Source: Arbacia lixula (taxonomy: Eukaryota; Echinodermata; Echinoidea; Arbacioida; Arbaciidae). Taken from it: a stretch of 64,000 bases of DNA. Position 1 is the first letter of the stretch; each line of letters begins with the position of its first letter. This document shows positions 59,416 to 64,000 of this stretch, piece by piece. The position numbers and the translations under genes were made by a program. The stretch is from contig OZ022597.1 in assembly GCA_963669155.1 (NCBI GenBank), positions 8,941,250 to 9,005,249 of the forward strand, in the 5' to 3' direction. The notes below the pieces were generated by a model that worked only from the letters and a program-made list of their open reading frames with translations, was not told where the DNA came from and made no database searches.

Positions 59416-62159
59416 ATATATATACACACACACACATAAGTTTAGGGAAGCACTCGTCATTCCGAAGGTTCACTATTTCGGAGGCTCGTTATTCCAAAGG
59501 CTTGTTAGTCCGAAAAAAATAAGGTTCTAATGAGAGGGCTTTCTGGGGTAATTTCAATTTACAAAGAAATTTTAGGCATACACCCAATAGTAAGGATAGC
59601 GTGCTCCATCCTGTAAATGAACAAAAAAGAAGTCAGACAAAAATCTTGGAACCAGACGGGATTTGAACCTGCAGTCTACTGCTTACTGGGCAGCGACTTA
59701 ACCACGCAAGCTATTTCTAGTTCACGGGTCAACAAAGAAATTTTAGGCATACACCCAAATAGTAAGGATAGCGTGCTCCATCCTGTAAATGAACGAAAAA
59801 CAAGTCAGACAAAAATCTTGGAACCAGACCTGTTTGTTTGTTTCCATGTTGTCGTGTCTTGACCCGTGAACTAGAAATAGCTTGCGTGGTTAAGTCGCTG
59901 CCCGGTAAGCAGTAGACTGCAGGTCAAATCCCGTCTGGTTCCAAGATTTTTGTCTGACTTGTTTTTCGTTCATTTACAGGATGGAGCACGCTATTCTTAC
60001 TACCGGGTGTATGCCTAAAATTTCATGTAAAAATAAGGTTCGTTATTCCAAAGGTTCGTTAGACCGAGAAAGAATTGAGGTTCGTTTTTCCGAAGGTTCG
60101 TTAATACGAAATCGCTCCCCGAAGGTGGGGGGGGGGGGGGGACATGTTTTTCATCAAGAAGTCGCTGAGCGGGGGGGGGGGGGGGGGTGGGGGTGGGGGG
60201 GGGGGGGTGATGGTGATATTTTAGGGGTACAGGACCGAAAATAGTGGGGGGGGGACATTTGATATTGTGTCCCCCCCCTTCGAAATGGTGGGGGGGGGGG
60301 GGACGCGTCCCCCCGCCCCCACCCCACCCCCCCGGATTTCCGCCCATGACGTACCCTATTTCACTTTCGTTTTAACGAACTTTTGGAATAACAAACCTTC
60401 GGAATAACGCCATAAATGCCCGGATTAACGAACCCCTTTTCGTTTTCGGACTAACGAGCATCAAGGTATAGGCAATTTACGTGTTTAGGAATTACGAATC
60501 TTCGGAATCACGAACCTTCGGACTAACGAACTTTTTGAATATCGAGCTGGGTTACAGTTCGATATTCCGTGCGTTACTCCGAAGGTTCGTTTTCCGAACG
60601 TTCGTAATTCTGAAGGCTCGTCAATCTAAAAATAAAATAGGGCTCGTTATTCCGAAGGTTCGTTATAATGAGTGCTTCCCTCGAACTGTAATCTAAATGT
60701 ATTGCAAAATAAGTGTGGTTTGCCCCCCCCCCCCCTCCAGCCATAAAAAGGGGGATCGACGCGCTTGTTTGAGGTCTTAATCGCTCCTATTCTGGTCCAA
60801 CCCCCCCCCCCCCCCCTTCCATCCACCCCGCGCAGAGCGAAATTGCTTTTTGGTTTGTTAGTTGTAAACATTTCTTAGAGAATGGATCTTTTAATATAAA
60901 GTTTGAACTTGAACCCAACAATTTAAAAATGCACCAATACTCCTCCAACGAATTTTACACGTCTGTCAAATGATAGATAAACATGATATCGATTTTTGCA
61001 TGAAAATGAACTGGCCCTATAAGTCTATGATAACCCCTTTGAAAGGATTCTGCGTATCTAATCGCCCCTGCTAATGATAGATCACCCCCTTCCCACCCCC
61101 ACAACAATTGAACAGGACGGTGATTCTACCCCCACCCCGTTCCCCTCCACAACGCCTGCCTTTCTGGTTTTCCCGGCTTTGCCACATATTATTTCATTTT
61201 CGGATAAACGAACCTGATTTCGTTTTTGGATTAACGAGCCTTCGGAAAAACGAATCATATTTTGTTTTCGGATTACCGAGCCTTCGAAATAAGGAACCCT
61301 ATTTTATTTGCGGATAAATGAACCTCCGGAATAACGCAACAAAATGTTCGGATTAACAAACCCGTTTTCGTTTTCGGCCTAACGAACATCGAGGTATAGG
61401 CAATTTATGTGTTTCGAAATTACCAACCTTTGGGATAAGAAACCTTCGGATTATCGAAATGTAACCGTATGAACGCACTTCAATAATCCCCTTCCCGAAA
61501 TTTTAACCAAAATGACAACGTATACCACCTCATTGTCATCATTGGCATTGTTTTTCTTTGAAAACAACTTCATACCATACTGCCATAAAATGGATAATTT
61601 AAACATTAATTTGCTAAACAATGGTTTAACTTCAATGACGTGTATACATGGTATATATTATGAGGAGGATAATTCATTTCTCCCTGATTTGAAATATTTG
61701 AACTCCTGTACATTCTTAGGAAATGCAATTATCCACAATAGAAATGGAAAGAAGTATATTTGCAATTTACATTTCCACCCACACCCAAGTAAAAGAATCA
61801 ATGCATGTTGAGTCTTCTTTACGTAAATCATGTTAAAAAATTATAAAAAAAAAGAGCATACAACGTGGTTTTCAATTTTTACTCACGTGTTCGGCCTTGT
61901 GCAATACCAGAGGGTGCATCGCCAACACAAGTTGCGTTGTATGACTGAATCGTGATGTTGTACACACGACCTGGATGAAGGGGATAGTAATCGTGTCCAA
62001 CACGAATGCTTGGCTGGGACGTACAACCACTACCACTGCTGATTTGGCGGTCACCATATGCAGCTTTATAATAATAGAGATACATTGTTGCACCGTCAAC
62101 AGGAGGCCAAGTTGCGAGAAGGGAATAACACGATCCTTCATTTTCCACCGTAATATTAG
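31617..62159 (-). CDS. Receptor-type protein tyrosine phosphatase, R3-like, 16 FN3 repeats (5' end not found)
   Basis: 31 minus-strand exons, listed individually, join with matching phases into one frame of 2010 residues plus stop. From the N-terminal side: 15 FN3 repeats each in one phase 1-1 exon, a 16th FN3 split over three exons, a four-exon membrane-proximal region, a transmembrane helix ([20 protein letters not shown]) followed by RRR, and a single PTP domain. Catalytic features are complete: [15 protein letters not shown] general-acid loop, [11 protein letters not shown]-loop, QTE Q-loop. The order and the LF[16 protein letters not shown] and CNGHLKENT motifs match R3 receptors (PTPRB, PTPRJ, PTPRO, PTPRQ, Drosophila Ptp10D), which dephosphorylate receptor tyrosine kinases and junction proteins at the plasma membrane. 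The ortholog cannot be chosen by eye. Upstream exons, including the signal peptide, should lie beyond 62159. Introns hold many repeats and a LINE. Confidence 0.93.
32202..32337 (-). CDS. RPTP exon: P-loop continuation and Q-loop
   Basis: Acceptor TTATACAG, donor GTATTT, phase 2 to 0. [16 protein letters not shown] completes [10 protein letters not shown] with the substrate-binding Arg; ends [12 protein letters not shown] with the Q-loop glutamine. Confidence 0.92.
32747..32901 (-). CDS. RPTP exon: WPD loop and catalytic cysteine
   Basis: Acceptor AATATACAG, donor GTAGGA, phase 0 to 2. Contains [13 protein letters not shown] (WPDHG at 32845-32859) and ends VVVHC plus two bases of the next Ser; the catalytic Cys codon is 32749-32751. 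No ATG start, so no simple ORF covers it well. Confidence 0.92.
33280..33405 (-). CDS. RPTP exon: PTP domain, YWP segment
   Basis: Acceptor TTTTTGCAG, donor GTAATT, phase 0-0, 42 codons. [20 protein letters not shown], then [10 protein letters not shown], the KCxxYWP and RxF-x-L motifs. Confidence 0.9.
33829..34040 (-). CDS. RPTP exon: PTP domain core
   Basis: Acceptor TCACCCAG, phase 1 to 0. EHCRVKLG, then [36 protein letters not shown] and [14 protein letters not shown]. The usual Asp after NILPY is Glu here. The donor GTTGAT is weak but gives the only frame into the next exon. Confidence 0.88.
34460..34550 (-). CDS. RPTP exon: PTP domain, pTyr loop
   Basis: Acceptor TTTTGCAG, donor GTAAGT, phase 0 to 1. 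Ends KNRFTNILP(Y), the phosphotyrosine recognition loop (KNRYxNILPYD in relatives). Confidence 0.9.
34799..34880 (-). CDS. RPTP exon: PTP domain start
   Basis: Acceptor TTTTTTCAG, donor GTATGT, phase 2 to 0. [20 protein letters not shown], then YE: the alpha1'/alpha2' region of receptor PTP domains. No ATG in the exon. Confidence 0.88.
35145..35258 (-). CDS. RPTP exon: cytoplasmic juxtamembrane segment
   Basis: Acceptor TTTTTACAG, donor GTAAGG, phase 2-2. [20 protein letters not shown], then [18 protein letters not shown]. It links the membrane to the catalytic domain and keeps frame on both sides. Confidence 0.78.
35760..35874 (-). CDS. RPTP exon: transmembrane helix
   Basis: Acceptor [27 protein letters not shown], continuing [20 protein letters not shown]: a hydrophobic helix with a basic stop-transfer. 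No GT donor gives the right phase; GCAAGT at 35754-35759 does (phase 2) and matches the GC-AG class. Reading on instead gives a stretch ending in intron-like sequence. Confidence 0.82.
35937..36778. repeat. Three-copy tandem repeat, 280-bp unit
   Basis: Units start at GCTTATCACAACATCTA (35937, 36218, 36498), periods 281 and 280 bp, differing at only a few bases. Lies wholly inside the RPTP intron before the transmembrane exon. Confidence 0.92.
36805..36878 (-). CDS. RPTP exon: membrane-proximal region 4
   Basis: Acceptor AATTTCTAG, donor GTAAAC, phase 2 to 1. [18 protein letters not shown], then PLETDK: the last extracellular strand (YRVRVRAFT-like) before the membrane. Confidence 0.83.
37423..37549 (-). 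CDS. RPTP exon: membrane-proximal region 3
   Basis: Phase 1 to 2, donor [26 protein letters not shown], then [12 protein letters not shown]; the Cys pair and CNGxLKxNTxY are R3 hallmarks. The acceptor (ACATGAAG) is not pyrimidine-rich directly before AG. Confidence 0.83.
38013..38135 (-). CDS. RPTP exon: membrane-proximal region 2
   Basis: Acceptor TTTTTTTTCAG, donor GTAATA, phase 1-1. [20 protein letters not shown], followed by MSYPYPLQY, parallel to the TY-x-x-(W/A)K and PYQT-x-PxxFxPF motifs of PTPRJ/PTPRB. Confidence 0.87.
38491..38643 (-). CDS. RPTP exon: membrane-proximal region 1
   Basis: Acceptor TTTATGTAG, donor GTCAGT, phase 1-1. Encodes [20 protein letters not shown], then SVVIAEAG, the conserved motif after the last FN3 of R3 receptor phosphatases. 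Confidence 0.87.
38991..39063 (-). CDS. RPTP exon: FN3 repeat 16, part c
   Basis: Acceptor CCCACCAG, donor GTATCA, phase 0 to 1. [20 protein letters not shown]: the G strand and the exit from the last FN3. Found by phase and by completing the domain. Confidence 0.8.
39617..39776 (+). repeat. TTCGGA-type palindromic repeat, copy in RPTP intron
   Basis: Starts GGTTACAGCTCGATATTCCG, then iterated ATTCCGAAGGTTCGT units, the core AAATTGCATATACCTCGATG, and ends CGGAATAACGGGTGCTTCCC. Lies between FN3-16 parts b and c. Confidence 0.7.
40083..40172 (-). CDS. RPTP exon: FN3 repeat 16, part b
   Basis: Exactly 30 codons, phase 0-0, acceptor ATTCACAG and donor GTGAGT. ETYIHRG, then [15 protein letters not shown], the E-F strands of the FN3 begun in the previous exon. 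Confidence 0.85.
40554..40684 (-). CDS. RPTP exon: FN3 repeat 16, part a
   Basis: Acceptor ACATATAG, donor GTAAGC, phase 1 to 0. [20 protein letters not shown], then [15 protein letters not shown]: strands A to C of an FN3. No ATG, so it is easily missed by ORF finders. Confidence 0.83.
40985..41150. mobile_element. Short MITE, 166 bp
   Basis: Ends ACCTGGGTCCCGTAACATAA and the inverse of ACCTGGTCCCCGTAACGTAA: 25-bp inverted repeats with three differences. In the RPTP intron between FN3 repeats 15 and 16. No clear target duplication. Confidence 0.75.
41551..41817 (-). CDS. RPTP exon: FN3 repeat 15
   Basis: Acceptor TTTTTTACAG, donor GTGAGT, phase 1-1. [19 protein letters not shown], then [19 protein letters not shown]; no cysteines. 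Confidence 0.9.
42299..42356. repeat. (GA)n plus G-run in RPTP intron
   Basis: GA tract then 13 G, 42 nt from the FN3-14 donor; on the RPTP strand it is CT-rich. Confidence 0.9.
42399..42695 (-). CDS. RPTP exon: FN3 repeat 14 (no cysteine pair)
   Basis: Acceptor TGTCATAG, donor GTGAGT, phase 1-1. [19 protein letters not shown], then [19 protein letters not shown]: a classic FN3 without the CSDG/ASC pair. It has two nearby cysteines (ECPLC) after the tryptophan instead. Confidence 0.9.
42956..43222 (-). CDS. RPTP exon: FN3 repeat 13 (last with the extra cysteine pair)
   Basis: Acceptor CTGAACAG, donor GTATGT, phase 1-1. [19 protein letters not shown], cysteine pair ISCSDG / ASCTYL, then [13 protein letters not shown]. 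Confidence 0.9.
43747..44028 (-). CDS. RPTP exon: FN3 repeat 12
   Basis: Acceptor ATACCGCAG, donor GTACGT, phase 1-1. [19 protein letters not shown], cysteine pair ITCSDG / AYCLYL, then [14 protein letters not shown]. Confidence 0.88.
44451..44711 (-). CDS. RPTP exon: FN3 repeat 11
   Basis: Acceptor TATACACAG, donor GTAATT (moderate), phase 1-1. [19 protein letters not shown], cysteine pair VTCSDG / ATCENL, and an extra Cys in PGDTCEISV where others have Tyr. Confidence 0.88.
45051..45311 (-). CDS. RPTP exon: FN3 repeat 10
   Basis: Acceptor ATCATACAG, donor GTACGT, phase 1-1. [19 protein letters not shown], cysteine pair VNCSDG / AICEDL, then [15 protein letters not shown]. One of the two shortest repeats. 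Confidence 0.9.
45721..45776. repeat. C-run, A-run and (TA)n
   Basis: Compound simple repeat in an RPTP intron; a (CAAA)n tract lies at 45480-45511. Confidence 0.9.
46400..46672 (-). CDS. RPTP exon: FN3 repeat 9
   Basis: Acceptor TTTATAG, phase 1-1. [19 protein letters not shown], cysteine pair VTCSNG / AFCLNV. The donor GTTTGT is weak, so this exon is a candidate for variable inclusion. Confidence 0.85.
46995..47618 (+). pseudogene. LINE ORF2, endonuclease part
   Basis: [18 protein letters not shown], then [21 protein letters not shown] and [11 protein letters not shown]: the N-AR-SL, TETWL, YRPP and GDFN motifs of an exonuclease-endonuclease-phosphatase domain. The frame breaks at its end. 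The next piece, 47623-47850, carries [17 protein letters not shown] and SDHLPVF (the catalytic SDH motif) one frame over. Confidence 0.88.
47726..49948 (+). pseudogene. LINE ORF2, reverse transcriptase part
   Basis: Meaningful sequence starts about 47812 ([19 protein letters not shown]). RT motifs in order: [82 protein letters not shown] (catalytic FADD box), then TKFLGVHI. The tail [14 protein letters not shown] is typical of the CR1/L2/Jockey group. About 700 residues open without a stop. Confidence 0.9.
50634..50900 (-). CDS. RPTP exon: FN3 repeat 8
   Basis: Acceptor TTTGCGTAG, donor GTACGT, phase 1-1. [19 protein letters not shown], cysteine pair VFCNSG / SNCTEL, then [12 protein letters not shown]. 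The intron before this exon is reached only after the long LINE-bearing intron on its C-terminal side. Confidence 0.9.
51687..51956 (-). CDS. RPTP exon: FN3 repeat 7
   Basis: Acceptor CCATACAG, donor GTGAGT, phase 1-1. [19 protein letters not shown], cysteine pair VICSEG / ATCENL. Confidence 0.9.
52901..53167 (-). CDS. RPTP exon: FN3 repeat 6
   Basis: Acceptor TACTAAAG, donor GTAAGT, phase 1-1. [19 protein letters not shown], cysteine pair ISCSDT / AECTNL, then [15 protein letters not shown]. Confidence 0.9.
53614..53904 (-). CDS. RPTP exon: FN3 repeat 5
   Basis: Acceptor TTATTTCAG, donor GTGAGT, phase 1-1. Divergent member: IACGNS / ATCTNA cysteine pair kept, but the usual NLPxPG turn is NAWEAG, and one threonine-rich strand replaces the VTSxSG consensus. 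Confidence 0.87.
54805..55071 (-). CDS. RPTP exon: FN3 repeat 4
   Basis: Acceptor AACTGCAG, donor GTGAGT, phase 1-1. Starts [20 protein letters not shown]; cysteine pair VNCTDG / [17 protein letters not shown]. Confidence 0.9.
55765..56292 (-). mobile_element. MITE family 2, copy B
   Basis: 528 bp, same length and ends as copy A (TTTAAAGA...CCGTCCC) in reverse orientation, with the ACTTTTTTCGTA hairpin preserved. Sits in the RPTP intron between FN3 repeats 3 and 4. Confidence 0.8.
56615..56884 (-). CDS. RPTP exon: FN3 repeat 3
   Basis: Acceptor TTGCAACAG, donor GTTAGT, phase 1-1. [19 protein letters not shown], then the cysteine pair VTCSHDG / ASCQNF and [10 protein letters not shown]. Confidence 0.9.
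57294..57348. repeat. (TG)n microsatellite
   Basis: TG repeat 185 nt downstream of the FN3-2 donor, in the intron. Confidence 0.93.
57533..57832 (-). CDS. RPTP exon: FN3 repeat 2
   Basis: Phase 1-1, donor GTAAGT. Cysteine pair in VNCSDG and ASCVDL, plus an additional Cys in SITCQSG. The longest of the repeats, with an insertion after the tryptophan strand ([11 protein letters not shown]). Confidence 0.9.
58148..58290 (+). repeat. TTCGGA-type palindromic repeat, fragment
   Basis: Six or so degenerate ATTCCGAAGGTTC / AGTCCGAAAA units at 13-17 nt spacing, just before MITE copy B. Confidence 0.65.
58422..59186 (+). mobile_element. Long-TIR MITE family 1, copy B (complete)
   Basis: 765 bp, ends ACACAACAAAA...AGTCCC / GGGACTAACTTTTGTTGTGT in inverted orientation, with arms of roughly 200 bp. 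It is flanked by TTATAT on both sides (58416-58421 and 59187-59192), a likely 6-bp target-site duplication. No transposase. Lies in the RPTP intron between FN3 repeats 1 and 2. Confidence 0.8.
59287..59377. repeat. Perfect inverted repeat, 27-bp arms
   Basis: Arms 59287-59313 and 59351-59377 are exact reverse complements (start AGTTTAAACGGATGACTGTT), loop 37 nt, between AT microsatellites. Confidence 0.8.
59380..59436. repeat. (TA)n / (CA)n microsatellite
   Basis: AT repeat passing into CA repeat, next to the 27-bp inverted repeat. Confidence 0.9.
59452..59520 (+). repeat. TTCGGA-type palindromic repeat, fragment
   Basis: ATTCCGAAGGTTCAC, TTTCGGAGGCTCG and AGTCCGAAAA units, cut off by SINE copy 2. 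Confidence 0.6.
59565..59732 (-). mobile_element. tRNA-derived SINE, copy 2
   Basis: Reverse orientation, box B intact as GGTTCAAATCCC on the minus strand, box A TAGCTTGCGTGG. The tail begins at GAAATTTTAGGCATACACCC. Confidence 0.75.
59737..59828 (-). mobile_element. tRNA-derived SINE, partial copy (3' body only)
   Basis: Repeats the body of copy 2 from GAAATTTTAGGC to GGAACCAGAC and lacks the tRNA-like head. It faces copy 3, forming an inverted pair of about 92 bp. Confidence 0.7.
59841..60024 (+). mobile_element. tRNA-derived SINE, copy 3
   Basis: Forward copy starting TTTCCATGTTGTCGTGTCTT and ending TATGCCTAAAATTTC. Box A is intact; box B has lost one T (GGTCAAATCC). Confidence 0.75.
60030..60115 (+). 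repeat. TTCGGA-type palindromic repeat, fragment
   Basis: Continues the unit pattern after SINE copy 3 (AAATAAGGTTCGTTATTCC), so the SINEs probably landed inside one repeat array. Confidence 0.6.
60127..60325. repeat. G-run / C-run block with hairpins
   Basis: Several G-runs of 9 to 18 nt, then C-runs. GGGGGGGGACA (60247-60257) pairs with TGTCCCCCCCC (60268-60278). 60297-60314 is an 18-bp perfect palindrome around ACGCGT. G-quadruplex or hairpin formation is plausible, and run lengths are error-prone. Confidence 0.7.
60366..60690. repeat. TTCGGA-type palindromic repeat, inverted pair
   Basis: 60366-60552 is in reverse orientation (CGGAATAACG, core CATCAAGGTATAGGCAATTT, ending TCGAGCTGGGTTAC). 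60553-60690 runs forward from GGTTACAGTTCGATATTCCG to the GTGCTTCCC end. The two share the central GGTTAC terminus head to head. Confidence 0.7.
61195..61468 (-). repeat. TTCGGA-type palindromic repeat, reverse copy
   Basis: The longest copy: repeated CGTTTTCGGATTAACGA / AGCCTTCGG units, the conserved CATCGAGGTATAGGCAATTT core, and the terminus CCTTCGGATTATCGAAATGT plus AACC. Confidence 0.7.
61887..62159 (-). CDS. RPTP exon: FN3 repeat 1 (most N-terminal seen)
   Basis: Acceptor TTTTCTTACAG, donor GTGAGT, phase 1-1. It has the FN3 tryptophan ([12 protein letters not shown]) and [15 protein letters not shown] in strands F/G. It lacks the CSDG-type cysteine pair and has three differently placed cysteines. 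The frame stays open upstream to an ATG at 62286 followed by a hydrophobic stretch, but the strong acceptor argues for splicing. Confidence 0.82.
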
Positions 62160-64000
62160 CTGTAAGAAAACAATATAAAGCCATATGATGCAAGTTAACA
62201 GATCTTAAAGTATCATACGATTCCCATTTTCTCATTTCATTGGGACCAAAGTGAACAAGGACGGAAAGTATCACAATTGTATTCAATTAGTAAATTGACA
62301 CCTACATGTAGTTGACATACATCTACAGCATTTGCAAGCTACGGGACCATTACGATTTCTAACTATCCGTCACTATTAACATGGTTGCATGGTTTGAGGC
62401 ATGAAGGATGAGATCAATATGGATATTGTGAATGATACAGACGAGTAGGGGAGGAGGGGGGGGGGGGGCACACGATTGAGTAAAAAAACACAAATCCACA
62501 ACGCAACGCGGGCATACCTCCGTTGAACGCATGCAATATGGTTTAGAAGACAGCGTACAGCGGTCTCGAGTCTTGAGGCTATAGGTTTTTGACGACCAGC
62601 CCCAAACCTCCTTGATATCTAGCGATTGCCATAATTTCGCTTAAAATCATTTTTTTAGTTTTATTATTGCAAGAAAATGTACGACTCCTTAAATACCTTA
62701 GTGTTTTTGTGTATCATTTATGGTCTTTTCCAAAACCGGATTTGTGTTCGATTTTTGGTGACTTACGTTTGACGTTGACTCTAATAGCATAATCATATTT
62801 TCTTTGAGGGTACCCTAAAATTTTAATGGAACTAGGTCCGAAAAAAGGGTCTGCCATGAACTTCAAGAATAAAAATGGCTGCATTTTAATCGTATTTTCG
62901 CGCAGCGCACAGGATTGAGTGACAAAGGCATGCACACCGCCAACTTACACCTTCAGTCAGCGGTAAACACAGTCACCAAGCGGGCGTCAGCAAGGATTTA
63001 GGAAAAGACGGACTTTTTAGTAAAAATACAAATTCGAAATTCATTGACAATGCGCTTTCTTGTAGCTTCAAATTTTAAAAGACGATAATTAGATAAAGCT
63101 TGCGTTCGCTTGACAAAAAATGTTGTGCCGTCGGGGATTATGTAGCCCGTGCACGCGTGCATGCGCTTTAATACCATTTCGTTCAAGTACGCATTTTTTC
63201 TAAAGCACGGAGTATGAGAAGACCGCGGTGAGAATGTTACACTAACCATACACAGTGTCATTCATGTAACTCATTTTCTTGTAAGAAACGTGTTGGAGAT
63301 ACGCTTAAGTTTTTAATCAGGGAGAATATAAGTTGGAGAATACGGGCATAAAAAGTAGTCTCCCTCTTACCCATTTACGGCATGTCTTTTCTCACAAGAT
63401 ACCGAATAAAAATATGCCATAGGCAAATATAAGCCAAAATGGCTTGATGTTTTCCCCTCTTTCTTTTTTCTGTGTTGGTGGTTGACTAAATAACACGGTC
63501 CTCGGTGCAAGCATCGGTATCCCCCACTGCATTTTTTAACTTTTTTAAACTGGTCCGGGTAGGAAGGTAACTTTCATCTTCCAAATAAATAAAAGTGTCA
63601 TAATCGCATTATATCCAGTTAAATATTTTTTGTCATTTACGGCGATTATTTTCATTTTCTTAATTCCTCTATAAGTATAAGAACAAACTGACGTGTGTTG
63701 CTCAAATACTGCCTCTCCTTCCGTTTCCCAAGAAACCTTGATGTAAAGTGTCATATACAAAAGATGGAATTACTATTATTACTAGTTGAAACTAATTCTA
63801 ATTTTTAAACGAAGTCGAAGCAGTAAGCCAACGAACCACAGACATAGACAGCCGCTCAATGACATACATTTGTGCACATGTCACAAAACATGCAAAGCAC
63901 TAAAATACATGCACAAATATATCAATATAGACGCAAGCACCAATATTCAACAGACGAAAGGTAATCACCAAATGGACTTTGTCATTCAAGATACAGCTCA
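62160..64000. other. Right end: no supported gene
   Basis: Should be intron or 5' region of the RPTP gene. A G-run lies at 62457-62469. No further FN3 exon or convincing signal-peptide exon is visible. Confidence 0.5.

Noticed and set aside
60015-60347. Pro/Gly-rich frame on -
   Set aside because: Made of G- and C-runs and repeat sequence.
62160-62286. In-frame ATG and hydrophobic start (MNTIVILSVLV) before FN3 repeat 1 as the signal peptide
   Set aside because: A strong polypyrimidine acceptor sits exactly at the FN3 phase-1 border as in every other repeat, and no cleavage-like site follows the hydrophobic stretch. Kept only as an alternative.

Overview
The window reads as nuclear DNA of an invertebrate deuterostome. 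An echinoderm is my first guess; hemichordate or lancelet are the alternatives. Reasons: small exons with GT-AG introns, AT-rich introns full of microsatellites, MITE-like elements, tRNA-derived SINEs and a CR1/L2-like LINE, and two animal signalling genes (an ankyrin/ZU5/UPA/death-domain protein and a receptor tyrosine phosphatase). The species call is inference; the gene calls come from reading exons and splice sites directly.

Layout: 1-7273 has no gene I can support, only simple repeats and fold-back elements, ending in a short promoter-like stretch (6961-7110). 7274-22595 (+) is a ten-exon gene whose joined exons give one open frame of 1022 codons plus stop: about 10 ankyrin repeats, two death-fold-like domains, ZU5, UPA (with an HFS tripeptide as in PIDD) and a C-terminal death domain. 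Its 6.6 kb first intron holds two MITE copies and a LINE fragment. 22596-31616 is intergenic and made largely of local tandem repeats, with a perfect 36-bp-arm palindrome at 30225-30297. 31617-62159 (-) is a receptor-type protein tyrosine phosphatase of the R3 kind (PTPRB/PTPRJ/PTPRO/PTPRQ/Ptp10D-like). I place 31 exons: 16 fibronectin type III repeats, a four-exon membrane-proximal region, one transmembrane exon, and eight exons for a juxtamembrane stretch and a single catalytic domain with all key residues. It is open at its 5' end, and the signal peptide was not found. Its introns carry a LINE with an intact reverse-transcriptase core, SINEs, several MITEs, a three-copy 280-bp tandem repeat and a dispersed palindromic repeat built on TTCGGAATAACGAACC-like units. 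62160-64000 shows nothing I can call.

The two genes converge tail to tail, about 9 kb apart, and nothing suggests co-regulation. The first should be a cytoplasmic assembly platform for death-fold signalling, with ankyrin repeats as the sensor end. The second should be a cell-surface phosphotyrosine phosphatase with a long adhesive ectodomain. The most unusual signals are the ANK-DD-DD-ZU5-UPA-DD order with a PIDD-like HFS site, and a run of twelve consecutive FN3 repeats that all carry an extra cysteine pair.
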